NCBI GenBank assembly: GCA_019894875.1
Contig: JAGXNR010000004.1
Coordinates: 1 to 64,000, forward strand
Reading direction: 5' to 3'
Source: Promethearchaeota archaeon
Lineage (GTDB): Archaea > Asgardarchaeota > Lokiarchaeia > Sigynarchaeales > SOKP01
Length of the DNA stretch: 64,000 nucleotides
In this document: in pieces, positions 1 through 8,571 of the stretch
Layout of the letters: every line of letters starts with the position of its first letter
Numbering within the stretch: the first letter of the stretch is position 1
Translations under genes and position numbers: made by a program
The notes under the pieces: model-generated
The model's input: the letters and a program-made list of their open reading frames with translations, nothing else
Told to the model about the DNA's origin: nothing
The model's database searches: none

Positions 1-596
<596 letters not shown>

Positions 597-1607
597 GTGA
601 ATAATATGCAGCTCAATGAAAAAATCGGAATCTATTTAGACCAAATAAAGCAAATTAAGGGTGTTGAAAATGCTGTTTTAACTCAAAGAGATGGGAATCC
701 AATTCAATCAACGGGAGTTTGGTTCTCTAAAGACGAAATATTTAATGTTAGCTCTGCTACAAGTGCAATTTTTAACGTTGGCATTCATTTACATCCAAAA
801 GATTTAAAATATATTCTAATAGAGGGAAAGAAAGCAAAGATTTTGATTGCACCATTAAATAGTCCAATACATAATTCTTTGAACAGAATTTTAGAATCTC
901 AAGGTGTTTTAGATGATAAGCATGAGTTTTTCATAGCAATTACCGCTCAACCAAATATAAACTTAGGGGGCGTTTTCCTTCAAACTAGTGAATGTTTAAG
1001 AAAGATTAAAACAAGCTTAATAACCTCCGGAGAATCTTTTAAACCTCCATTAATTCAATTTAATAGTCAAAAGGTTCAAAATATAATAGAAGGTTTCAAT
1101 GTAAAAGAAAATGAAGAAATAGATTTTAAATTATCACCTTTCTCCTTAAGTTTTTCGAAACCAATATCATCAAAATTAAGAAAAGTCTTGGGGAATATCT
1201 CGGTTACTATTCCGGATATGAAATATGCCTTTGTAACAATTGAAGGGGGATTTATTGCTTCCAGATTATTAAAGAACTTTGATGCGAATACCGAAATGTT
1301 AGATAAGATTTCTGCAATGAGTTATTCTCTCTTCCAAACCGCTAACAGATGTGCCTGGTTATTAAAAAAAATGCATGCTGAAAGTATTCTACTTGATTGC
1401 CAACATTCCTTCCAATTCATTGAAGGGTTGGGTAAAGCAATCTTTAGCACGGTTATTGGAAAAATACGACAAAAATTAGGTCTCATTCGATTAATTCTCC
1501 CACAGTTTACAAATCGAATAAACAATCTTGTTAAAGAAGCATCTGAAATTCAAGATTTCCACACATTCGACATTAAAAGGATGCTAGGGGAGTTAGTAAT
1601 AAAATAA
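597..1607 (+). CDS. Tandem roadblock/LC7 domain protein (MglB-like)
   Basis: The protein (336 aa from GTG 597; 333 from ATG 606) appears to hold two roadblock/LC7 folds. The first, about residues 5-115, has the typical strand pair with GVENAVLTQRDG at 22-33. The second, about 195-325, is more divergent. Roadblock proteins are regulators or scaffolds of small GTPases (MglB for MglA, Ragulator for Rag). It is followed 13 bp later by an unknown gene and then an MglA-like GTPase, so it probably acts on that GTPase. The cytosolic GTPase-regulator role is inferred from family and context. The exact start (GTG or ATG) is unresolved. Confidence 0.72.
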   Translation: MNNMQLNEKIGIYLDQIKQIKGVENAVLTQRDGNPIQSTGVWFSKDEIFNVSSATSAIFNVGIHLHPKDLKYILIEGKKAKILIAPLNSPIHNSLNRILESQGVLDDKHEFFIAITAQPNINLGGVFLQTSECLRKIKTSLITSGESFKPPLIQFNSQKVQNIIEGFNVKENEEIDFKLSPFSLSFSKPISSKLRKVLGNISVTIPDMKYAFVTIEGGFIASRLLKNFDANTEMLDKISAMSYSLFQTANRCAWLLKKMHAESILLDCQHSFQFIEGLGKAIFSTVIGKIRQKLGLIRLILPQFTNRINNLVKEASEIQDFHTFDIKRMLGELVIK

Positions 1608-1620
1608 GGATGGTGAAAAG

Positions 1621-2517
1621 ATGAATTTCTTCAAAATCTTAGATAAATTCAAAAAACATTACATCTCATTAATTCTATATTGCTTACTAGACAGAATTCC
1701 AATTATTGTGTTGGGGGATAATTCCGAAGATGTAAATAACTTTTTAATAGAATTATCTGAACTAATACATTTTCGAAAAGAATACGTTTTTTATACTGAC
1801 TTTATATCCGCGGACGAATATGAAGATTTAATTTCAAATGAAAGTATTGATTATAATTACCAAAGGGCCAATATAAGATGTCCCTGTGAGGTTGCGATTA
1901 AAGCTTTAAATATATTTAAAAATATTGATTCATGGCTGATCGGAATCGTAATTCCAAGAGAAAAGAAAGATGTAGTAAAATTAAAAGAGTTTATTAATAC
2001 AAAATCGGATGTTATTTTGTATATTTCTTTTTTTTCAAATAGTTTTTCAATAGGATTAGATCATATAGATTTGAAATCAGTAGATTTAACCCTTGAAGAA
2101 AATATACTTAGAAAAATTTCTCAAGATACAGAAAAATCATTGATAAAAATGAAAAGAGTATTAAATGATAAAATCACCTCAAACCAACTAGATAAAGACT
2201 TAATAGCAACATTGCTAGATTTCGAAGTCGAAAAGAGTGAGTTGAAAAAAAACATTTTTAGAAGGGAAATTCAAAATTTTTACTTAGGATCGAAGAGAGC
2301 TTTTTTTATACTGTCTAGATTGAATCTAATCAACAGTATAGACATCTATACTAAAATTAGTAGTAAGACTCTTTTAGAAACGATAGATTACGAGGAAACG
2401 TCAATAGAGAGAATGATATCATTTATTGGTAAAGAATGGGGTGAAAACTTTTCAGATTTAATTGAAGATGGAAAAAAATCATTTATAGGTGATAAAATAG
2501 TATCACTTTGGGGTTAG
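1621..2517 (+). CDS. Unknown protein between roadblock gene and MglA-like GTPase
   Basis: I do not recognise this 298-residue protein. It starts at ATG 1621 behind a GGTG Shine-Dalgarno-like sequence. The first half (about 20-150) alternates hydrophobic strands and helices (IPIIVLGD near 27) like a Rossmann or GTPase-like domain, but has no P-loop. A CPCEVAIKAL stretch sits near residue 88. The second half (about 165-298) is helical and charged. It lies between a roadblock protein and a GTPase with gaps of 13 and 7 bp, so a three-component GTPase module is the natural inference. There is no signal peptide or membrane segment. Confidence 0.6.
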   Translation: MNFFKILDKFKKHYISLILYCLLDRIPIIVLGDNSEDVNNFLIELSELIHFRKEYVFYTDFISADEYEDLISNESIDYNYQRANIRCPCEVAIKALNIFKNIDSWLIGIVIPREKKDVVKLKEFINTKSDVILYISFFSNSFSIGLDHIDLKSVDLTLEENILRKISQDTEKSLIKMKRVLNDKITSNQLDKDLIATLLDFEVEKSELKKNIFRREIQNFYLGSKRAFFILSRLNLINSIDIYTKISSKTLLETIDYEETSIERMISFIGKEWGENFSDLIEDGKKSFIGDKIVSLWG

Positions 2518-2524
2518 ATTTGAT

Positions 2525-3112
2525 ATGATATTTGATTTTGAAAATGAAACATTACAAGCAAAAATAGTTTATTATGGTCCCGCAATGTCAGGAAAAACAA
2601 CTTCGGTAAAATACCTATTTTCTTGTTTTAACAAAGAAAATGCATTGACGTCTATTGACAGTACAGTGGGTAGAACACTTTTCTTCGACTTTGGGGTCTT
2701 AAAATTTAAAGGAGCTATTTGGGATTTAAAGTTTCTAGTCTATTCTGCAACGGGTCAGGATTTCTATTCTAGTACTCGTCCAGCTACATTAAATGGAGTA
2801 GATGGGATAATATTTGTTGTTGATTCCCAAAAAGAGTGCTTGGAACATAATTTACGTTCATGGAAGGAATTAAAGACACTATTCGGTACAGAATTTTATG
2901 ATATTCCTATTGTAATTTCATTAAATAAATATGATTTACATGCAATGTACAAATTGCACGAAACTGACTTTATGACTCATATTAGCTATTCAAAGTTTAA
3001 ACAATTAGCATTGACAAAAACTGCTGCTATAAATGGAGAAGGTGTATTGAATTCATTCAACCAATTAATTAAATTTTTATTTCCACAATTAGTAATAAAA
3101 GTAGAGACCTAA
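2525..3112 (+). CDS. MglA-like small Ras-family GTPase
   Basis: This 195-residue protein is a complete small GTPase. The P-loop GPAMSGKTT is at 18-26, a switch II-like TGQDFY at 76-81, the LNGVDGIIFVVDSQ strand at 89-102 and the base-specificity motif NKYD at 134-137. The FFDFG segment (53-57) and STRPATLNGVDG region are typical of the MglA subfamily rather than Ras or Rab. There is no C-terminal lipidation cysteine. It is third in an operon with a tandem roadblock protein, matching the MglA-MglB pairing in bacteria. The GTPase assignment is secure; the process it controls (polarity, trafficking) is unknown. Confidence 0.9.
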   Translation: MIFDFENETLQAKIVYYGPAMSGKTTSVKYLFSCFNKENALTSIDSTVGRTLFFDFGVLKFKGAIWDLKFLVYSATGQDFYSSTRPATLNGVDGIIFVVDSQKECLEHNLRSWKELKTLFGTEFYDIPIVISLNKYDLHAMYKLHETDFMTHISYSKFKQLALTKTAAINGEGVLNSFNQLIKFLFPQLVIKVET

Positions 3113-3120
3113 TTTTTGAT

Positions 3121-3312
3121 TTAGGTTTTAACTTCATTTTTTTGATACATATTCTTTGATATCCTTCTTAAATATCCCTGCAAAACAAATTGTTTTAAGA
3201 GGTTTCTTACTTTCCTTACTTCTGATGCATCAATTCCTAATATACTCATTATTTGAAAAATTGAAAATTGTTCTGGTAAGCCATCTTTTATTCGATTATA
3301 GAGTCCCGTTAT
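3121..3312 (-). pseudogene. Winged-helix gene remnant or start-less small ORF
   Basis: On the minus strand an open frame ending at TAA 3121-3123 encodes about 63 residues that read like a small winged helix: helix GLYNRIKDGLP, a recognition helix around DASEVRKVRNLLKQF and a wing GYLRRISKNMYQKN. The frame is closed upstream by a stop at 3313-3315 and has no ATG, GTG or TTG before an internal ATG. It could be a 5'-truncated regulator or use a rare ATA start at 3312. It lies convergent to the MglA-like gene. Confidence 0.35.
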
Positions 3313-3606
3313 TTACTCACATCAATTCGTAATTTATTATCCTATAAAAATGAAGAAATACTTTTATATGTTATTCTAATCAGGTAGTAAATATTTTTTT
3401 GGAGTTAAGGTTTTTATAATCCTCAAAGTAACTATAAATTATCATTCCTACTTAGCGTAGATCATCATGTTTAGTCATTTTCATTGAAAATTTACAACCT
3501 TATTTACTCCACTTCTATTTGAAACTACACTATGTATATATTTACTTCATAACAGAAATATATAATGAAATATAGAAAAAAAATGAGATCGCCTTTTGTT
3601 GCCAAC
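3313..3606. other. Intergenic region between two GTPase genes
   Basis: This AT-rich gap lies between the winged-helix remnant and the 3' end of the second GTPase gene. I see no convincing gene, RNA or repeat in it. Confidence 0.5.
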
Positions 3607-4293
3607 TCAGAATTCACGGAAATCCTTAAAATTATCCCCGATTGGAGCTTTACCATCTCCGTATATCTGGTATAAGCCTGTTCTTCTCGCACATTCAGTA
3701 AAACTACGATAAACATCCTTTCTTTTTTCATAGAGTGCACAAGTTTTATAAATTATTGGATTCCATCTATAATGTTCGTCATCAGGCTCATACCATAATT
3801 TTTCATCTTTCAAAACTTGTTTAAAGTCCTCTTCTCCAATAACTTCCGAGAGATCTTGTTTATTTAACATAATAATAAGTGGAATTTCCGTAATTAATTT
3901 ACCTCTTGTAATATTCTTCAATTCTTTTAAAGACTCGATATTATCTTCAAAAAAATGAGTTTGCGAATCAACAGTAAAAATTACTCCATCCGTTCCTTTA
4001 AATATTTTTTTTCTTAAGGGAGAAAATCTTCTTTGTCCCGCGACAGTATACACATGATAAAAGACTTTTCCTCTGCTTTTTTGTTTAGTAGATTGAAAAA
4101 TACCCCTATCAAAATATAAGGTCGATCCACTTGCCATTGAAATTTTTGTTAAATTGCCAGTTGGGGCAATGTCTTTTTCATTTTCTTTTGTATATCTATA
4201 TAAAGTGTCGACTGTTGTTGTTTTTCCTGATCCTGCCATACCCCAATAGAGGATCTTTATATAAACCTTGTGGTCTGCTGTATATCGAACCAT
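3607..4293 (-). CDS. MglA-like small GTPase, second copy
   Basis: This 228-residue GTPase has the P-loop GMAGSGKTT at 18-26, a switch II AGQRRF near 85, the strand FKGTDGVIFTVDSQ near 100-113 and the specificity motif NKQD near 144. Like the GTPase at 2525 it belongs to the MglA-like group; the two differ in the extra C-terminal 35 residues here and in flanking sequence, so they are paralogs rather than a recent duplication. The longer C-terminus (after residue 190) carries no obvious membrane anchor. It is monocistronic, starting at ATG 4293. Confidence 0.88.
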   Translation of the reverse strand: MVRYTADHKVYIKILYWGMAGSGKTTTVDTLYRYTKENEKDIAPTGNLTKISMASGSTLYFDRGIFQSTKQKSRGKVFYHVYTVAGQRRFSPLRKKIFKGTDGVIFTVDSQTHFFEDNIESLKELKNITRGKLITEIPLIIMLNKQDLSEVIGEEDFKQVLKDEKLWYEPDDEHYRWNPIIYKTCALYEKRKDVYRSFTECARRTGLYQIYGDGKAPIGDNFKDFREF

Positions 4294-4510
4294 GGAAAAA
4301 TCTACCTGAATGAATTCATTATATAGTAAATAAATCGTTCTTATGAGTATTTTGATTTAAAATTAGTGTAAATGAAAAAAATTTCTATTTTTTTTAATAA
4401 AATAAATAATTTAGTACTATTATAATTAAGTATTTATAATTCCTTTTTGGTATTTTAACTTTCTTACAAAATAAAAATTAAATATAAAGTATAAATTACT
4501 TTAACAATCT

Positions 4511-4762
4511 CTAACTTTCTACAAAAGTTTCTCCTAATCTAATTTTATAATTGCACCATAATATTAATTCATTGTACTCATTTCCTATTCTACCTTCTCT
4601 TATTATCAAGTTAATTATATCTGAATACATAATTTCTCTTTTTCCGTGAAATATTCTATTTAATTTGTCTGTAATTTCTTTTAGCAATACAATGTTATTA
4701 GTCGGTATACTCATAAAACTCTTATATTTTTGATCAGTTTTCATATAGCTCATCTGAAGCAA
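4511..4762 (-). CDS. Small unknown protein, possibly ribbon-helix-helix-like
   Basis: This short frame encodes 83 residues from ATG 4762 (a start at Met7, 4744, is also possible). It contains a basic helix pair around LLKEITDKLNRIFHG and YSDIINLIIREGRI, loosely reminiscent of ribbon-helix-helix DNA-binding proteins, but no diagnostic motif. It is isolated between the GTPase and TFB genes. I am only moderately sure it is a real gene. Confidence 0.45.
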   Translation of the reverse strand: MLQMSYMKTDQKYKSFMSIPTNNIVLLKEITDKLNRIFHGKREIMYSDIINLIIREGRIGNEYNELILWCNYKIRLGETFVES

Positions 4763-4966
4763 ATTTACTATTCATCAATTTAATCATATTAGATCTAGAT
4801 TGAACATTTTAAATCCCATATATTTTACTTTTCATTATCTCTCCCTCTTTCTCTATGGAATGTAATTTCATTATTCAGTAAGATAATTTCATTTAAACTA
4901 ATTACCATTCTACACAGTTAAAATAAGGAAGGGTTGAAATTTGTAATCTAAAACTGAATATGATTA

Positions 4967-5992
4967 GTGATTAAAATTAATATAGAAGAATATAAAAGTG
5001 AAGGCAGTGAAAATTGTCCCGAGTGTGAAGGAAGTGTTATCATAAATGGCTTTGAAAAGGTTTGCAATAAATGTGGTTTAGTTATTAACGAATTATTTAA
5101 ACCATCCTCATTTATTTTTAATAAGGAGAATAAAACTAGTAATCTCAGTAGACAGTACGTTGCATTGGGAGAAAGAACGGATTTTATAGGTGGATTAGGT
5201 TCATTTATCGATTATGAAAACTCAAAATATTTAAAAGATAAAACTGGCAGGTTATTACCCCCGAATGAACAAAAATTATTTAGAAGACTAAAAAAAAATT
5301 ATGGTCAATTCTTAAGAATCAAAAATCATGAAACAGAATATCGAGTTTTCAATATCCTGAATAAAATTTCATTATATCTTAATCTAAATAAAAATATTCG
5401 GAATAATGCGGCATACTTCTATAAAAAAATACTTAAGATTGAAGGAAAAGTTATTAACAACATATCCTTAATCGCATTTTGTGTTTTTCTTGCTGTGAGG
5501 AAAGAATATCACAATGCACCTATTACAATTAATGAAATAGTAAAAGCATTTCAAAATTTTGGACATCGTGTTAATCCCAGGTTGATCCTGCGTGATGGGA
5601 TAAGATACAAACACCATATAAATAATGAGTCAATACCCCATAAGAGTGAAGATTATCTTATAAGGTTAACAAATCAGGTTATAAATCATAAAGATCTTTC
5701 AGAAAGGTTAAAAAAAAAAGGATCAGTGTGGTCTAAGGAGGAATATCAAAATAGACTTCTTAAAAAATGTCGCGAAATATTAATAGATCTACCTCTATGG
5801 CACCGGGGAGGACGAAATCCTTTCATTTTAACGGGGGCGATCATATATCTTGCAGATAAGTTACTTGCTCAAGAAAATAAACAAAAAACCGCCCTAACTC
5901 AAAAAGTAATATCTGAAGCCACAAAAATTGCTGAATATTCTATAAGAGATCATTATGTAAACCTATTAAAACCTCTTTTTCTCAATAACTGA
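4967..5992 (+). CDS. tfb: Divergent transcription factor B (TFB/TFIIB) paralog
   Basis: The 341-residue product has the TFIIB layout. An N-terminal zinc ribbon has cysteines at 17, 20, 33 and 36. A linker resembling the B-reader/linker region carries GLGSFIDYENSKY near 76-88. Two cyclin-fold repeats follow (about 110-210 and 230-335). It starts at GTG 4967. TFB recruits RNA polymerase to TBP-bound promoters. Compared with the canonical TFB at 25683 in this window, it has a lysine-rich insert around 245-255 (ERLKKKGSVWSKEEY) and weak conservation of the cyclin helices, suggesting a specialised factor for a subset of promoters. Confidence 0.85.
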   Translation: MIKINIEEYKSEGSENCPECEGSVIINGFEKVCNKCGLVINELFKPSSFIFNKENKTSNLSRQYVALGERTDFIGGLGSFIDYENSKYLKDKTGRLLPPNEQKLFRRLKKNYGQFLRIKNHETEYRVFNILNKISLYLNLNKNIRNNAAYFYKKILKIEGKVINNISLIAFCVFLAVRKEYHNAPITINEIVKAFQNFGHRVNPRLILRDGIRYKHHINNESIPHKSEDYLIRLTNQVINHKDLSERLKKKGSVWSKEEYQNRLLKKCREILIDLPLWHRGGRNPFILTGAIIYLADKLLAQENKQKTALTQKVISEATKIAEYSIRDHYVNLLKPLFLNN

Positions 5993-6128
5993 ATTTATTA
6001 TATTTTAAAAAAGATCAAGATGTAAAGACATTATCTATATTTTAAAATAATAAATTGTATTAAATTTTTAAAATAATTTGAATTTATTAGAAATAAATGA
6101 ATATTTAGTTTTAGATATAAAAAATCAC

Positions 6129-6241
6129 GCTTCTGTAGTGTAGTCCGGTCAATTTGAATGATAGTTATAGAATACTATGATTAAGACCAAGCATCTGAGG
6201 CTCTCACCCTCGGAACCCGGGTTCGAATCCCGGCAGAAGCA
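6129..6241 (+). tRNA. tRNA-Glu (CTC) with a D-loop intron
   Basis: The acceptor strands GCTTCTG (6129-6135) and CAGAAGC (6234-6240) pair fully, with discriminator A at 6241. The anticodon loop CTCTCAC gives anticodon CTC. The T-arm is CCGGG-TTCGAAT-CCCGG. The D-arm is interrupted by about 38 nt; removing 6153-6190 restores a normal D-stem GTGT/GCAT and D-loop. A T-rich tract follows and may terminate transcription. Confidence 0.93.
6153..6190 (+). other. Intron in the D-loop of tRNA-Glu
   Basis: GGTC in the exon (6147-6150) pairs with GACC in the intron (6185-6188), forming the 4-bp central helix of a bulge-helix-bulge motif. The flanking 3-nt bulges are AAT (6151-6153) and AAG (6189-6191); cutting after the second base of each joins GGTCAA to GCAT. 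The intron folds as ATAGT/ACTAT. It sits in the D-loop, not at the canonical position 37/38. Confidence 0.82.
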
Positions 6242-6257
6242 TTTTTACGATTTTTTA
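6242..6257 (+). terminator. T-rich terminator after tRNA-Glu
   Basis: Two T runs (five and six residues) follow directly after the tRNA 3' end. Archaeal RNA polymerase terminates at such tracts, so this is a plausible terminator. Confidence 0.4.
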
Positions 6258-6333
6258 TGCTTATTATATAACTAATATTGAGTATAATTACTTGTTATTG
6301 TTAATTTCTATTCACTTACAAGTTTTATCAATT

Positions 6334-6714
6334 TCATTTTTGAATTTTTGTAAATGTAGAAGAAACTTTATTTAATAAATCGAGGAGATTCGAGATCACA
6401 TTTACATATTTTCTTATTAATTCAATATCAGTTTCAACACGGAATTTTTCTATTAGCCACTGAATCTTTTCAGAAATACCATCTTCTAATGAATTATAGA
6501 CGGTTTCTTTAATATCTGTTTTGATGTTAAGATTAGATTCAGATTTAATTATTGGTTTTTGATTAATTTGAGTGGTGTTATCATTCATAACAACAACTTT
6601 TCTATCACAGCTAGGACAATACTTTTCTCCACTTTTATTTCGGAATATAGGATTGTTACAAACAGGACAGGCAATATTTAACATAGTATGCCCCATTCTT
6701 AGAAGATCGGCCAT
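6334..6714 (-). CDS. UPF0148/SSSCA1-family zinc-ribbon protein
   Basis: The 126-residue frame from ATG 6714 has the family signature LLRMGHTML followed by a zinc ribbon with cysteines 16, 19, 33 and 36, then a variable linker and a C-terminal helical segment. Function of the family is not established. The frame stays open upstream of ATG 6714 and encodes INKDIIK, which resembles the usual family N-terminus. An ATT codon at 6735 lies 6 nt after a GAGGGG Shine-Dalgarno-like sequence (6747-6742), so the true start may be non-canonical. It lies upstream of nothing on this strand; eS17 is its 5' neighbour. Confidence 0.8.
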   Translation of the reverse strand: MADLLRMGHTMLNIACPVCNNPIFRNKSGEKYCPSCDRKVVVMNDNTTQINQKPIIKSESNLNIKTDIKETVYNSLEDGISEKIQWLIEKFRVETDIELIRKYVNVISNLLDLLNKVSSTFTKIQK

Positions 6715-6800
6715 TTTAATAATATCTTTGTTAATCTTAATCCCCTCAAATTTATAACTAAAATGGGTTATTTAATGTGTATTCTATGAAATAAAAGTTT

Positions 6801-6995
6801 TTATTCACGGTTTTTTATTTTTAATAAATTTACAATGTATCCTGAAATCCGGTTTCTTAAATGCTTCGAATCCACTTCCAGATATTTGTCCAAAAGCTTT
6901 TTATTTTTTTCAAAATCGGTAGTAAAGACATCTGGATATTTATTTATTAATTCTTTGGATACACTTTTAATTAAAATTGGTCTAACTTTTCCCAT
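6801..6995 (-). CDS. rps17e: Ribosomal protein eS17
   Basis: This 64-residue protein matches archaeal eS17 over its length: MGKVRPILIKSVSKEL at the start, YPDVFTTDFEKNKKLLD in the middle and HLRNRISGYI near the C-terminus. It is a small-subunit protein conserved in archaea and eukaryotes and absent in bacteria. Length fits the short archaeal form. It is transcribed in the same direction as the UPF0148 gene 86 bp downstream and may share its transcript. Confidence 0.93.
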   Translation of the reverse strand: MGKVRPILIKSVSKELINKYPDVFTTDFEKNKKLLDKYLEVDSKHLRNRISGYIVNLLKIKNRE

Positions 6996-7068
6996 GTGAG
7001 TACCTTATTTTTTCTTTAATCTTTCATAATGTAAATTTTTATTAAAATAAAGTTTTTTCGCAATTATT

Positions 7069-8316
7069 TTGGTTTTTATAGTTTTAAGGAAAAATTTTAA
7101 TGTGAAGAAGAGAATAATTATTTTCATTCTATTTGTTACATTCATCGAATTGTTTAGTATTTCAAATTCTGTTATGGGTTTCGAATGTAATCTTACAATT
7201 TTAGAAGTTGATAAAGAATTCTATTATCCTAATGAAATAGTCAAAATAAATGCTTCCTGGCAATTAGATTATAACCCCATTAATGAAGAAGCATATATTC
7301 AAGTGAAACTTACCGATGAATTTGATACTATACTTTGGAATTCCTCAAAATACGATGGAATTGGTAATTATACAGAAAATTGGAGTATATATATAAATCA
7401 ACTAAATCTAACTCTTAACAATTATACTCAGAATTTATATTTAAAATTTTTGAGCGTTTACCATCAAATTGGTACAATGGATATAATATCAAATCTTTTA
7501 GAAACAATTCAAATTAAAATAGTTAAGCGAATCTCCTCTTGTGAGTTAATTGGATTTAAAGATCAAATAACCTACGGAGAAAGTTTAAGTTTTCAAGCAA
7601 GATTTTTTGATAATTTAATTGAAAATAATACATTCTTGAACAATCAATTAATTATATTTCGAATTTGTTCAAACAACACTATTATATTCCAATCTAATTT
7701 CACTACCAATAATTTAGGGATAATTGATATTTTGATATCTTCTATTGATCATTTAGATCTAGGGGTAAATAATTTAGTATTGAAATTATGTAATAACAAT
7801 GTCTTTAATGATTCAATATTTCAGTATGAAGTGTTTGTTGAAAAGAATCCCGTGCTTATTGATATAATTAACTTTCAAGAGGATTTAGAGCCATGGGAAG
7901 ATTTGATAATAGAGTTATTCTATTACTATTTTTTCAATAACACATTATGCCCACTTAAGAATCAATACATTGAATTAGTGATTTTGAGTGAAAAAAACAT
8001 CACATATACACAAATATATAATACAGATAAAAACGGAATATTATCAGTAACCATCCCTCATGATTTATTGAGTGTCAATAAGGAAAATAAGGAACTAAAA
8101 TTGGATTTAATATTTAATGGCACCCTTTATTTAGAAAATAAAACCCTCTCTTTAACCCTAAATATAAATATCAATGCACCAGAAAATGGATTTCAATTAA
8201 ATCTTGTACCATTTATTACTGTACCTGCAATAATAGTACTGATTTCACTAATTATACTAGTTAGATTTAAGAACCCAAGGAAGAAGATATTACCAGATAT
8301 TACAATAAGATATTGA
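7069..8316 (+). CDS. Predicted secreted surface protein with C-terminal membrane anchor
   Basis: I do not recognise the family. The N-terminus (TTG 7069, or GTG 7102) is basic then hydrophobic, a signal peptide ending near residue 37. The body of about 350 residues is strand-rich with Ig-like periodicity (repeated units of about 100 residues containing YPNEIVKINASW or YGESLSFQARF). It has many N-x-S/T sequons, and a transmembrane helix at about 382-402 is followed by a basic tail. This is the layout of an archaeal cell-surface glycoprotein anchored in the membrane with its bulk outside. Monocistronic; the Orc1/Cdc6 gene follows 255 bp later. Confidence 0.7.
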   Translation: MVFIVLRKNFNVKKRIIIFILFVTFIELFSISNSVMGFECNLTILEVDKEFYYPNEIVKINASWQLDYNPINEEAYIQVKLTDEFDTILWNSSKYDGIGNYTENWSIYINQLNLTLNNYTQNLYLKFLSVYHQIGTMDIISNLLETIQIKIVKRISSCELIGFKDQITYGESLSFQARFFDNLIENNTFLNNQLIIFRICSNNTIIFQSNFTTNNLGIIDILISSIDHLDLGVNNLVLKLCNNNVFNDSIFQYEVFVEKNPVLIDIINFQEDLEPWEDLIIELFYYYFFNNTLCPLKNQYIELVILSEKNITYTQIYNTDKNGILSVTIPHDLLSVNKENKELKLDLIFNGTLYLENKTLSLTLNININAPENGFQLNLVPFITVPAIIVLISLIILVRFKNPRKKILPDITIRY

Positions 8317-8571
8317 ATTTTAAGTAACCAATAATCGTATAATTATATTAAACTGAGGATAAAAAAACCTTAAAGATGGGTAAATTTAATGATCTTTCAT
8401 CAATTTCCTTTTACAAGACTTAAAGTCCATTTTTTCTACAATATATAAGATTATTTCAAATTCAATTATTTTATTCAGTTTTTCTAATAAAAAAATTGAT
8501 ACTCTGTATTTTATTATAAACGATCTTTTTTATAATTAATAATAACCCTCTAATATGAAATCGTTGCTACT

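Noticed and set aside
8317..8571. Possible replication origin upstream of Orc1/Cdc6
   Set aside because: AT-rich, but I found no clear pair of origin recognition boxes or inverted repeats.
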